In this document: one piece after another, positions 17,420 to 26,764 of the stretch
How the letters are laid out: each line of letters opens with the position of its first letter
Numbering within the stretch: position 1 is the first letter of the stretch
Virus record (IMG/VR): IMGVR_UViG_3300042691_035664
Coordinates: 1 to 50,058 of that record
Length of the DNA: 50,058 nt
From: a virus
Reading direction: 5' to 3' (one strand)
Made by a program: the position numbers and the translations under genes
The notes under the pieces: model-generated
Seen by the model: only the letters and a program-made list of their open reading frames with translations
Database searches by the model: none
Told to the model about the DNA's origin: nothing

Positions 17420-19557
17420 TGGGTGTAATAGAATATAATATATCATTAACAGGAGATTGTACTAATTCAGGATTAGGTGCAATGCAATTAAGTATCTCAG
17501 GAGGGACCCCAAATTATACTGTAACTTGGGTTACTCCCGCATATTCTCCTGATATTTTAGCGGCTAGTGGGGTAACAAAAAATAATTTATCTTATGGGTC
17601 TTACACTTTTTATATAAGTGACCAATCAATACCTGTTAATACTACTGAATATGTTAACTTCTTTATGCCGACAGGATGTTGTTTATCTATTGAAACTCAA
17701 GATACTACTTGTAGTTTACCAAATGGACAAATCACGGCGACTACTGCAGTTAATTTAGGTAACATTGATTTATATCTATATAAAGATGGTATTTATTTAG
17801 ATAGTGCAACAACATTTAATACTGAGGTAATATTTTCAAATTTATCTGCGGGAACTTATCAAATACTCGCAACTGATGTCGGAGGTTGTAATTGTTCAAG
17901 TCAAACCTGTTTAATTAGAAATAATTCTTCGGCATTTGATTATGGTTTATTAGTGGTTAGTGCCAGTACTTGTACATCAAATCTTGGTAAATTAATTGTT
18001 ACAGGAAATACTGGTATACCACCATTTATATATAATTGGTCAAGTAATGTACCAAATGCTAGTCTAACTGCGAGTACTGTTACCGGATTATCAGCAGGAA
18101 GTTATAGTGTTATAATTACCGATTCTACAGGATGTCAAGTAACTAAAAGTGCGACTGTCGGATATATTCCAAACTTTGGAATGACTTATTACACGGCAAC
18201 TCAAGCGTCTTGTCTTTCAAATGATGGGACTGCGACTTTTTATTTATCAGGAGGAACCCCACCTTACTATTACATATTATCTAACGGAGATTCGGTAATT
18301 AGTTACAATCAAAACTATACTTTTAGTGGACTTGCGGCTAATACATACTCAATACAAGTTGTTGATTTGGCTTTATGTACGTTTACCCAAAGTTTTCAAA
18401 TCCCAATGGATGGGAACTTCAATGTTATTGGTGTTAGTACTACTGGAGTCACTTGCACTTCAAATGGAATTATATCAGTTAATTTGATTGGTAATTCTCC
18501 ATTTACATATAATTTAACTAATAGTTATAGTGAGAGTCAAACAATTGTTACCCAAGTAAGTAATTATCAATTTACTAATTTAACTGCGGATACCTATACT
18601 TTAGTTGTTTCTGATTATCTTGGGTCTTGTGAATACACTGACACGTATGTAATTAGTTCCTCAACTAATTTTAATATTTCAACAACATCTACAGGTACTA
18701 CTTGTATGTCAGATAATGGAGGAATAACAGTTACTGTTAACCCCGTTAATTCAACAACATTTACTTACGATTTACAAGGTATTGAAAATTCGGGACCTAT
18801 TACTGAAACTACATATGTTTTTTCAGGGTTAAATACTGGGATATATAATCTAACGGTTACGGATGAAAGTGGGTGTACACAAACACAGTCAATTAGTTTG
18901 TTAAATGACTCAATGGTTAACTTCAATCTATACTCAACAAGTTGTGGGTTAGGTTCACAGGGTACGGTTAGTGCCGTAATTACTGATGGAACTCCTCCAT
19001 TCACATTTAATTGGAGTGGTAACTCAGTCGGGTCTCAAACAGGGGTTTATTTAACAGGACTAACTGCCGGTAGTTATATTTTACAATTAATTGATGACAA
19101 TGGATGTGAATTAACTAAATCAATTACTGTTAGTTGTGGTAATTTAATAACCGCTTCTTACCAAGTTTTTAATGTCTGTGAAAGTGAGTTTCTTGAGGTC
19201 CCAAATCAAAAACGAGGATTAACCCAAATGTTAAATGAAGGTTATCAAGATTTGGTTGATGGAAGTGTATGTCAATTAAATTACGCTAATTTTAATACAG
19301 TAATTACTATAGGTACTAATGTGTATACCGAAACTTTTTTTACAACAACATCATTATCTAATGTACCTACTGATGATTTATGGATTGATTCGATTGAAAA
19401 TTTATTAGGGTCTGCTTATGGTATTGGTAGTGTTACTATTAATTCAGGACAAAATGTTGTATTGGTATTGTCAGATTGTAATATTTCTTATGATATATTA
19501 CAAGACCAAAATATTAAAATTGATTTACAAATACAGTATGATATTAGCTGTCAATAA
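17419..19557 (+). CDS. Tail adhesin/fibre protein with about seven SprB-type repeats
   Basis: 712 aa. About seven tandem units of 75-85 residues carry the SprB pattern: a Cys-bearing strand, GGTPPYxYxW, then LSAGSYSVIITDSTGC and similar (examples LTAGSYILQLIDDNGC, LNTGIYNLTVTDESGC). SprB repeats are known from the gliding adhesin of Flavobacterium and from many secreted Bacteroidetes surface proteins. In a phage tail operon the likely role is to extend or bind at the host surface. The C-terminal 140 residues lack repeats and resemble the end of the preceding 1011-aa protein. The gene starts one base inside the preceding stop, so it is coupled to the wedge genes and is probably a constitutive tail part rather than an accessory fibre. 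Confidence 0.75.
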   Translation: MGVIEYNISLTGDCTNSGLGAMQLSISGGTPNYTVTWVTPAYSPDILAASGVTKNNLSYGSYTFYISDQSIPVNTTEYVNFFMPTGCCLSIETQDTTCSLPNGQITATTAVNLGNIDLYLYKDGIYLDSATTFNTEVIFSNLSAGTYQILATDVGGCNCSSQTCLIRNNSSAFDYGLLVVSASTCTSNLGKLIVTGNTGIPPFIYNWSSNVPNASLTASTVTGLSAGSYSVIITDSTGCQVTKSATVGYIPNFGMTYYTATQASCLSNDGTATFYLSGGTPPYYYILSNGDSVISYNQNYTFSGLAANTYSIQVVDLALCTFTQSFQIPMDGNFNVIGVSTTGVTCTSNGIISVNLIGNSPFTYNLTNSYSESQTIVTQVSNYQFTNLTADTYTLVVSDYLGSCEYTDTYVISSSTNFNISTTSTGTTCMSDNGGITVTVNPVNSTTFTYDLQGIENSGPITETTYVFSGLNTGIYNLTVTDESGCTQTQSISLLNDSMVNFNLYSTSCGLGSQGTVSAVITDGTPPFTFNWSGNSVGSQTGVYLTGLTAGSYILQLIDDNGCELTKSITVSCGNLITASYQVFNVCESEFLEVPNQKRGLTQMLNEGYQDLVDGSVCQLNYANFNTVITIGTNVYTETFFTTTSLSNVPTDDLWIDSIENLLGSAYGIGSVTINSGQNVVLVLSDCNISYDILQDQNIKIDLQIQYDISCQ

Positions 19558-19563
19558 AATTAA

Positions 19564-20607
19564 ATGTGTCTAATTACTTTAAATATTGTTACAGGAACCC
19601 CACCATATACTGTGGAGGTTTGTGATGTATTTGGTAGTAACTGTGTAATTGCATCCTATATTACAGGATATGTACCTCCAACGTTTGATGTTATTGTACC
19701 ACCACCATATGATGTTGCACCAATTCTAAAAGTTAGAGTGTATGATGCTAATGGATGTATATATGACACTAATATGACTATGATGAGTCCTACTCCGGCA
19801 AACTCAAGTACACCGACTCCGACAGTAACTCCAACTATAACTCCGACAAATACTCCTTCATCCACAGTTACTCCAACATCACAATCTCCAACCCCAACTC
19901 CAACTCCGACTCAAACACCTGGTTCACCAACTCCGACTCCTACAAATACCCAAACACCTACAGTTACAAAAACACCTACTAAGACCCCGACAAAAACACC
20001 AACGGTTACTCCTACAATGACACCATCGTCGTCACCATTACCACCAACTAAAGCTTTCTTATTTATTGAGCCTTATAGTGGTTCGAGTAGTATTGGTAGT
20101 TGGATGTATTCATCGTTGGGTTCAGGATTCTACGGGTTTACCAATGGTACTCAACCGACACAAACACAGGGAACATTTAATGTGGAACTAAATACTTATG
20201 TTAATTTCTCAGGATGGACAACAGGACTATTCCCTCCAATTATTAATCAAGATGTCCCACAATCAACAGGTGGTGTTGATTCATTTGGAAATCCAATTAT
20301 TGCTTATAATTTTAAAACAACCATAGTATCCGCAAACACTGTCTCATCAGGAAAAGCTTGGTTTACTTGGATGATACCTACGGGACAAACTAACGGTTTG
20401 TATCAAATAAAGATTGATTATAGTACATCAAGTCCAACAATATTAACAACTGTTCTTGCTGAACCTACAATATATTCATACTATTTCACATATACAGGTG
20501 ATACAATTCCAAAAACAACATATAGGGTTTATACGACATACCCATCAACTAACTTTGAGTTATTAAATAGCTCGGCGATTTACTTCAAAGGAAATACGGT
20601 TAGCTGA
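19564..20607 (+). CDS. Fibre/adhesin protein: TGTPPY module, Pro/Thr linker, C-terminal domain
   Basis: 347 aa. Residues 1-75 form a small module ([39 protein letters not shown]) shared with the 669-aa protein at 31385 and the 74-aa minus-strand protein at 41207. Residues about 78-158 are a Thr/Pro linker of repeated T-P-T and K-T-P units. Residues about 165-347 form a separate beta-rich domain beginning [18 protein letters not shown]. The layout, anchor then stalk then tip, suggests a short fibre whose first module attaches to the virion; that direction is inferred from the module being shared. The linker is a likely site for glycosylation or recombination. Confidence 0.65.
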   Translation: MCLITLNIVTGTPPYTVEVCDVFGSNCVIASYITGYVPPTFDVIVPPPYDVAPILKVRVYDANGCIYDTNMTMMSPTPANSSTPTPTVTPTITPTNTPSSTVTPTSQSPTPTPTPTQTPGSPTPTPTNTQTPTVTKTPTKTPTKTPTVTPTMTPSSSPLPPTKAFLFIEPYSGSSSIGSWMYSSLGSGFYGFTNGTQPTQTQGTFNVELNTYVNFSGWTTGLFPPIINQDVPQSTGGVDSFGNPIIAYNFKTTIVSANTVSSGKAWFTWMIPTGQTNGLYQIKIDYSTSSPTILTTVLAEPTIYSYYFTYTGDTIPKTTYRVYTTYPSTNFELLNSSAIYFKGNTVS

Positions 20608-20621
20608 TAATTATATTATAT

Positions 20622-23600
20622 ATGTCATCATTTCCGTATAAGAATCCTATTAGCTCAGAACAATTAAACGGTGTTCAATCTGTCCAAAGAAGTGAAGTTT
20701 TTGGTACAAATTTTTCCGTTTTATCTGTTGGTGGATATATGGAGGTCTATAATACTTCTGATTTAATTTACACTATAAATGGATTAGGTCCTATTGAATA
20801 TAGTGGAAATACAATCCCTATAGATTTCTTAAAAGGAACAGGTGACCCTTGGTCTCCTGATGTTTTAACTCTTAATTCTGACAATATCTCTTCAGGTAGA
20901 AGACGACTTGGTATGTTGGTCTATGTGTATGAAAATGACCAAACATATCAATTTAGGATTGATAACTATGAAACTTTATGGACTGCGGCAACCGCTAGTA
21001 CGGGAACTGTAGTAATCTCAGATTTTGGAACAACAGTTTATAATTCAAGTGTTGCCGGACAAAACTTTATTAACGCTTGGACCGCATCAACTATTGAAGA
21101 TATTTCAGGGGCAACCTACTCGACTGCGGTTTGGAAAAAGTATAATCCAGGTAGTGGTGGAACTCCCTCAACATCCGCTGATACATTGTATATTACAGGA
21201 ACAGGAATTAATTCAACAATCAGGAAAAATGTTGGTAATACTGCTTCAGGTAATTATGGTGCATCATTGGGTGGCTCGGGTAATACTGCTTCAGGTAATT
21301 ATAGTTTTATTGGTGGGGGTGTAAGTGGAACGTCATTAGGTTATTACGGGGCAATAGTTGGTGGTGTTGGGAATACAATATCTGCAAAATACTCATCTTC
21401 AATTTTAGGTGGTGTTGGGAATATTATTGCGGAAAACCAAAGTGTTATTGGTGGTGGTGTCACAAATGTTATTGGTAGTACTTCATCAACTTATTCCATT
21501 TACTGTACAAACTCCACTTACAATAGAGTTGTAATTTTAAATGATGTGACATCAAGTTATCCAATTGGTAATACTGTAGAATTTTTTAATTGTGTTGATA
21601 ATAAATTTATCAGGGCTAATATAACAAACTCAACTTATAGTGGAGGTTATACTTGTTTGGATTTGGATAACTCAACAGCTTCAAATGTATATGGTGGTGT
21701 AATTATTAATTCTACAACAATCTCCCAAAGTGGAACTCAAAACTATAGTGGAATTGTTGGTGGACTTGGTAATAATATTACACAATCGGCTTACTATTCA
21801 TTCATTGGTGGTGGATTTTTGAACAAAGTAACATCACCTAATTCTGTAATCAACGGAGGTAGCTGTAATAATATTTCAGGAAAAGTAGGATATTCGGTCA
21901 TTGGTGGAGGACGATTTAACACCGCAAGTAATAGTTATTCAACCGTAGGTGGAGGACGATGTAACACCGCAAGTAATTACCACTCAACCGTAGGTGGAGG
22001 TTTTGGTAACACCGCAAGTAATTATTATTCAACCGTAAGTGGAGGACGACAAAACACCGCAAGTAAAAGTTCCTCAACCGTAGGTGGTGGACGTGGTAAC
22101 ACCTCAAGTGGTTATTACTCAACCGTAAGTGGTGGATATGGTAACACCGCAAGTGGTGATAGGTCAACAGTTAGTGGAGGACGTAGTAACACCGCAAGTT
22201 GTTATGTTTCATTTGTTGGAGGGGGGTTTGGTAACACCGCAAGTTGTTATTACTCAACCGTAGGTGGTGGAAGTAGTAACACCGCAAGTGGATGGATGTC
22301 AACCGTAGGTGGAGGATGTAAAAATACCTCAAGTAATACTGGCTCAACCGTAAGTGGTGGAGTATGTAACACATCATCAGGAATTTATTCTGTAGTTGTT
22401 GGTGGTTGTAAAAATACCGCATCTGGTAAAAATAGTTTTATTGGTAGCGCAACTGATAGTACCGCTTCAGTATTAAATTCAACGGTTTTAAATGGGGTGA
22501 GTAATTCAGTTTCAGGAAAATATAGTACAATAATAAATGGTTTATACAATAGTGGAACTACAACAAATTCATTCATAGGTGGAGGTTATTCAGGATTAAC
22601 ACTTTCAAGTTATAGTTTCATAGGTAATGGTAAATTTAATACAATTGCTGGTAAAGCTGCTTATGGTGCAATTTTGGGAGGGTGTGGTAATAGTGTTTCA
22701 GGTGTTTACTCGGGAGCGTTTGGATGTGGATTAGTTGCTTCTGTTAATTGTACATTTTATAGTAATAACTTCTGTGGTTGTGGAAATATTGCATCAAGTA
22801 ATTTAACAAACGGTTGTACGGTTTGTGTTGGTGTTGGTGGAACGTTAACTAACGGATTGTCATATAGTGCTTTAACAGGGGGTACAATTATAGTTTTAGG
22901 GGCGGGTACTTGCTCGACTGTAAGGTGTGGTGTTAGTAATACCGCAACTCAATTAGGTTCAGCTTCTTTGGCTGGTTCCGCAAATACCGCAACAAATTGT
23001 TTTTCAGTAATTACTGGTGGTATATGTAACACATCGTCAGGTGTGTACTCAACAGTTTCAGGTGGGTATAAAAATACGGCATCAGGACAGAACTCCTTCA
23101 TTGGTACAGGTACTTTAAACTGTGCTCAAGGTACTCAATCAGTGGTACTTAATGGACAATCAAATACTACTTCACCATCATTTGGTAACGTTGCCATATT
23201 AAATGGATTAAACAATAGTGGTTTTACTTCTAGTGGTACAATACTAAATGGGCAGGCTAATGGTGTTTTTGGAATTCTCGGGTTTTCAACCATAGGTAAT
23301 GGATGTTTAAATAATGCTTGTGCCGGATTTTCAACAATACTTAATGGTCGTAGTAATTTAGTAAGTGCTTGCGGTTCTTATAGTTCAATATTAGGAGGAT
23401 GTTCTAACTGTATGTGTTCTGGACTATCAACAATTAGTGGTGGGTACAAGAACGTTACAACTTCAGGGGGTACACATAGTTTTATTGGGGGAGGTAAGTT
23501 TAATACTGTCAGTAGTTGTTATGGTTCAGTACTTGGAGGTAGTGGTAATACAGTTACAGGTAGTTTCTCATCGGCAATTGGTTGTGGATTAAATGCTAGT

Positions 23601-25076
23601 GCTAACTGTACGTTATATACTAATAATATAATAACAGGGGGTTTTTCTGCGACTACAATGTCGTCATCAACTATAACAACTTCATTCACAACAGGTTCGG
23701 TAATATTCCAAGGAAGTGGTGGGACTTTAAGTGAGAATAATTCTAATTTCTTTTGGGATAACATAAATACAGGTTTAATTTTAGGTGGAGGTTCTTTAGA
23801 CTCTAATCAAATATTACAAAACAATAGTACTAAAGGAATTAGAATTAGTGGAACGGGTGCAGGTTTTGGTTATAGTTTGGTTAGAGGTTCTGAAATTGCA
23901 GGGTTGGCCACTAACACAACATTCTCTTTGTTATATAGTACAACTCAGTTAAGGTTTGAAACTGCCGCAAATGAAAGAATGAGAATTGCCTCGACAGGTA
24001 ACGTACTAATAGGAACTACAACAGATGCTGGATTTAAATTAGACGTAAATGGTAGTACGAGGGTTCAGAATACGGTTGAAGTAATAGGTAATGGACGTTA
24101 TAAATTTGGTGCTGCGACGGGATTATACGCGACTACTGATAATGGTGTAAGTTCAAATTCGGGAGCGGGTAATTTATTTTTAGGATATTATACAACTTCG
24201 GACTTAGCATACGCAGGTACAAGTGTAACTCTTGGAAGAGTTCCAAATATTAGTTTATCTGCAACGTCAGGTCTTCAAGAAATGGTAAGAGTAACTGGTA
24301 ACTTTGCTCCAACAAGTGGAACCGGATTATTTACCGCATTACAATTAAACAATACAATTAATCAAACAGGTGGTTCAAGTGGTATCACACGAGGTCTTTA
24401 TGTTAGTCCAACATTAACATCCGCAGCTGACTTTAGAGCCATTGAAGTAGAAAGAGGTAAAGTAATATTAAATAGTATAAGTGGTAATACACTTATTGGC
24501 ACCACCGCAGATACAGGAACTTACAAATTAGATGTTCGTGGATTAACAAGATTCTCCGCATCAACAGGAACAAGTTTAACAGTTATTAGTTCGGGTAATA
24601 GTACATCGGTACCTGTCTTCTCAGTTCAAGGCTCACAAGGTGAATTGTTCAGTGTTACAGATAGTTTAACAGGTTCATTATTCTCTGTTAGTGACATATC
24701 AGGTTTACCGATAATGGAAGTATTCTCTGATAGTACAATAGTACTTGGTGATTACCAAGCTCCGTCACTTTATACTACAAAACGTGTATCATCAATTACC
24801 GCAACAACAGGTACAACAATATATTCATTCCCAACAAGTGCTTACACCAGTTCATTTGTTGATTATTATGTGTCAGGTAGTACAGGATTAAGAGCAGGTA
24901 ACATTATGGCAATATGGAGTGGTAGTTCAGTTAACTTCACTGAAACATCAACAAATGATTTGGGTAGTACAACTCCTGTAACATTTGGTTATGTGATGTC
25001 AGGGTCAAGTGCTGTTTTACAAGCATCCGCATCAACGGGAACTTGGATTGTTGAATCAATATTAAGAGGATTATAA
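20622..25076 (+). CDS. Large tail fibre with 15-residue solenoid repeats
   Basis: 1484 aa. Residues 1-190 are a non-repeated N-terminal region. From about 200 to 1010 there are many units of about 15 residues of the form S-T-V-G-G-G-x-x-N-T-A-S-G-x-Y, densest at 425-605. This resembles the Ser/Ala/Gly ladder of YadA-type trimeric adhesin heads, so a beta-solenoid or trimeric fibre is expected. Near residue 1129 is LIGTTTDAGFKLDVNGS, a motif common in fibres of this type, repeated in the 824-aa paralogue at 28885. The C-terminal 200 residues are a distinct beta-rich tip. No S74-type self-cleaving chaperone is seen. The repeats contain unusually frequent Cys. Confidence 0.75.
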   Translation: MSSFPYKNPISSEQLNGVQSVQRSEVFGTNFSVLSVGGYMEVYNTSDLIYTINGLGPIEYSGNTIPIDFLKGTGDPWSPDVLTLNSDNISSGRRRLGMLVYVYENDQTYQFRIDNYETLWTAATASTGTVVISDFGTTVYNSSVAGQNFINAWTASTIEDISGATYSTAVWKKYNPGSGGTPSTSADTLYITGTGINSTIRKNVGNTASGNYGASLGGSGNTASGNYSFIGGGVSGTSLGYYGAIVGGVGNTISAKYSSSILGGVGNIIAENQSVIGGGVTNVIGSTSSTYSIYCTNSTYNRVVILNDVTSSYPIGNTVEFFNCVDNKFIRANITNSTYSGGYTCLDLDNSTASNVYGGVIINSTTISQSGTQNYSGIVGGLGNNITQSAYYSFIGGGFLNKVTSPNSVINGGSCNNISGKVGYSVIGGGRFNTASNSYSTVGGGRCNTASNYHSTVGGGFGNTASNYYSTVSGGRQNTASKSSSTVGGGRGNTSSGYYSTVSGGYGNTASGDRSTVSGGRSNTASCYVSFVGGGFGNTASCYYSTVGGGSSNTASGWMSTVGGGCKNTSSNTGSTVSGGVCNTSSGIYSVVVGGCKNTASGKNSFIGSATDSTASVLNSTVLNGVSNSVSGKYSTIINGLYNSGTTTNSFIGGGYSGLTLSSYSFIGNGKFNTIAGKAAYGAILGGCGNSVSGVYSGAFGCGLVASVNCTFYSNNFCGCGNIASSNLTNGCTVCVGVGGTLTNGLSYSALTGGTIIVLGAGTCSTVRCGVSNTATQLGSASLAGSANTATNCFSVITGGICNTSSGVYSTVSGGYKNTASGQNSFIGTGTLNCAQGTQSVVLNGQSNTTSPSFGNVAILNGLNNSGFTSSGTILNGQANGVFGILGFSTIGNGCLNNACAGFSTILNGRSNLVSACGSYSSILGGCSNCMCSGLSTISGGYKNVTTSGGTHSFIGGGKFNTVSSCYGSVLGGSGNTVTGSFSSAIGCGLNASANCTLYTNNIITGGFSATTMSSSTITTSFTTGSVIFQGSGGTLSENNSNFFWDNINTGLILGGGSLDSNQILQNNSTKGIRISGTGAGFGYSLVRGSEIAGLATNTTFSLLYSTTQLRFETAANERMRIASTGNVLIGTTTDAGFKLDVNGSTRVQNTVEVIGNGRYKFGAATGLYATTDNGVSSNSGAGNLFLGYYTTSDLAYAGTSVTLGRVPNISLSATSGLQEMVRVTGNFAPTSGTGLFTALQLNNTINQTGGSSGITRGLYVSPTLTSAADFRAIEVERGKVILNSISGNTLIGTTADTGTYKLDVRGLTRFSASTGTSLTVISSGNSTSVPVFSVQGSQGELFSVTDSLTGSLFSVSDISGLPIMEVFSDSTIVLGDYQAPSLYTTKRVSSITATTGTTIYSFPTSAYTSSFVDYYVSGSTGLRAGNIMAIWSGSSVNFTETSTNDLGSTTPVTFGYVMSGSSAVLQASASTGTWIVESILRGL
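21895..22440 (+). repeat. In-frame 45-bp tandem repeat block inside the 1484-aa fibre gene
   Basis: About twelve consecutive 45-base units, each encoding 15 residues. The sub-motifs AACACCGCAAGT and TCAACCGTAGGTGG are nearly unchanged between units even at silent positions, which points to recent expansion or conversion. Confidence 0.8.
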
Positions 25077-25077
25077 A

Positions 25078-25788
25078 ATGGCATTTCAATATTCACCCAA
25101 AATAGTTACGAATGGTTTATCTTTCTATGTGGACGCATCAAATACTAAAAGTTTTGTTAGTGGAAGTACTGTTTGGAATGATTTAACAATAAATTCAAAT
25201 AACGGAACATTAACTAACGGACCCACATTTTCAAGAAATAATGGTGGAAGTATAGTATTTGATGGAGTGGATGACCGTGTAAGTCAAACATCATCAATAA
25301 ATACTGGTGATAACTTCACAGTAAATGCTTGGATTTACCCCACTTTATTAGGAACAACTCGTAGAGCTATTGTTGGTAATAGTTACAATTACTCAACAAG
25401 ACGAGGGTGGCTTTTTTGTACTGCTGGTGGGAGTATAAATAATACATTTTTCCTATCAATAGGGGGTGATAATGCGGGTGTAAACGCTCCTGCCAATACC
25501 TTGTCTTTAAATACTTGGGTATACGTTTCGGCAACTTGTCAAAATGGAGGTGGTTCAATTAATCTATACAAAAATGGGACAATCGTTAATAACGTAATAT
25601 CAACATTATCGCCAGGAAATATATTATACGATGTAAACCAATTTAATATTGGATTTAGATTCGTAGGTGGAACTCAAGACCCATACACTGGTAATATTGC
25701 TTCGGTTTCTATATATAACCGAGTGTTAACTGCAGATGAAATTTTCCAAAATTACAATGCCACTAAATCACGATTCGGATTAACATAA
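25078..25788 (+). CDS. LamG/concanavalin-like lectin-fold protein, copy 1
   Basis: 236 aa, essentially a single LamG-like jelly roll. Visible marks are NGLSFYVDASNTKS near the N-terminus, SIVFDGVDDRVS, FTVNAWIYPT and a C-terminal SVSIYNRVLTADEIFQNYNA. These are typical of the Laminin_G_3 type, which usually binds carbohydrate or mediates adhesion. It is one of three consecutive paralogues (next at 25790 and 26761). It begins one base after the fibre stop, so the two are co-transcribed. The likely role is a small adhesin or a decoration attached to the fibre; attachment is inferred. Confidence 0.75.
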   Translation: MAFQYSPKIVTNGLSFYVDASNTKSFVSGSTVWNDLTINSNNGTLTNGPTFSRNNGGSIVFDGVDDRVSQTSSINTGDNFTVNAWIYPTLLGTTRRAIVGNSYNYSTRRGWLFCTAGGSINNTFFLSIGGDNAGVNAPANTLSLNTWVYVSATCQNGGGSINLYKNGTIVNNVISTLSPGNILYDVNQFNIGFRFVGGTQDPYTGNIASVSIYNRVLTADEIFQNYNATKSRFGLT

Positions 25789-25789
25789 T

Positions 25790-26494
25790 ATGGCAGGAAG
25801 AATATCATATTACGGAAATATTGTTTCAAATGGTTTGATTATGGATTTGGACGCTGCGAAATTTGATTCATATCCTAAGACAGGTACTCGTTGGTATGAT
25901 ATTACTTGGACAACTTCAGGTGGAACATTAATAAATGGACCTGTGTTTAATAGTAATAATGGGGGGTATTTTTCTTTTGACGGGACAAATGATTATGCGG
26001 ATTTAGGTAATGTATTGTTTAATAGTGCAACCACTGTGACATTAGACATTTGGGTTAACTTCCCTAGTATGACAGGCAACCGATACATAATGGCTAAAGG
26101 TTCGGCAGGAGATGGGATATATACTTTTTATATGACTACGGGTCCAGGTCCGTCAGGAGGAGGGTCTAGCTACATAAGATTTTCTATGGGTAACCAATCA
26201 GGAGCCGTATCAACTGTTATAGAATATGGTAGTTTAGTTTGGGGACAATGGTATAATTTTACTTTCACATATAATGGAACAACTGTAACAGGATATAGAA
26301 ACGCATCATCACCATCAACTAGCTCACTATCAGGGAACTTATATACAACGACATCGTCAATAACTTTGGCGAGTGATAAGTACGGTAATATTAGTGCGTC
26401 AAATATTGCTTGTTTTAAAATCTATAACCGAGTACTCTCGGCCTCAGAAGTGTTACAAAACTATAACGCACTAAAAGGAAGATACGGATTATAA
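25790..26494 (+). CDS. LamG/concanavalin-like lectin-fold protein, copy 2
   Basis: 234 aa, paralogue of the preceding gene with the same layout: NGLIMDLDAAKFDSYPKTG, YFSFDGTNDYADLG, VTLDIWVNF and the C-terminal motif CFKIYNRVLSASEVLQNYNA. The shared ends and divergent centres fit a duplicated jelly roll whose binding loops have drifted. It follows copy 1 after one base and is probably translated from the same message. A carbohydrate-binding role is inferred from the fold. Confidence 0.75.
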   Translation: MAGRISYYGNIVSNGLIMDLDAAKFDSYPKTGTRWYDITWTTSGGTLINGPVFNSNNGGYFSFDGTNDYADLGNVLFNSATTVTLDIWVNFPSMTGNRYIMAKGSAGDGIYTFYMTTGPGPSGGGSSYIRFSMGNQSGAVSTVIEYGSLVWGQWYNFTFTYNGTTVTGYRNASSPSTSSLSGNLYTTTSSITLASDKYGNISASNIACFKIYNRVLSASEVLQNYNALKGRYGL

Positions 26495-26501
26495 TATTTA
26501 T
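26495..26501 (+). promoter_or_regulatory. TATTTAT start-proximal motif (candidate late promoter)
   Basis: TATTTAT overlaps the region just past the copy 2 LamG stop and ends five bases before the ATG at 26507. The spacing equals that at 2169, 31385 and 44571. Confidence 0.4.
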
Positions 26502-26506
26502 AATAT

Positions 26507-26764
26507 ATGGAATACGGACAAAGAGAATTTATGATATTTGGTACAAGTGAATTACCACTTATTGATTTTACACAAGTTTTAGAAACATCAATAGATACCG
26601 TTAGAAAATCGGTTGATGAAACAAAGACATTTGTTAAATGGGATGGTAACATCATTCCACCAAGTGTGGATTCTTTAACAACAAAGGAAGGACCATACTC
26701 TTATGAAGAAATATTAAATATTTTATCAACTCCTGAATGGACATCTCCTGACCCGATTATATGA
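26507..26764 (+). CDS. Small protein of unknown function between LamG genes
   Basis: 85 aa (MEYGQREFMIFGTSELPLI), acidic, with a helical N-terminal half and a Pro-rich C-terminal half (WDGNIIPPSVDSL, TPEWTSPDP). No domain is recognised. Its stop overlaps the next start as ATGA, so it is coupled to the propeller-LamG gene. It may be an assembly partner or chaperone for that protein; this is inference from coupling only. It has its own TATTTAT motif five bases upstream. Confidence 0.6.
   Translation: MEYGQREFMIFGTSELPLIDFTQVLETSIDTVRKSVDETKTFVKWDGNIIPPSVDSLTTKEGPYSYEEILNILSTPEWTSPDPII

Noticed and set aside
21916-22422. Minus-strand open frames with repeated HLRL/YLRCY motifs
   Set aside because: They are shadows of the 45-bp repeats of the plus-strand fibre gene.
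21895-22440. A CRISPR-like pattern of regularly spaced short repeats
   Set aside because: The 45-bp units are contiguous, stay in frame with the fibre gene, vary throughout and have no leader or cas genes nearby.
20622-25076. S74-type intramolecular chaperone at a fibre C-terminus
   Set aside because: The C-terminus lacks the expected helical region and catalytic Ser/Lys-type motif, as far as can be seen by eye.
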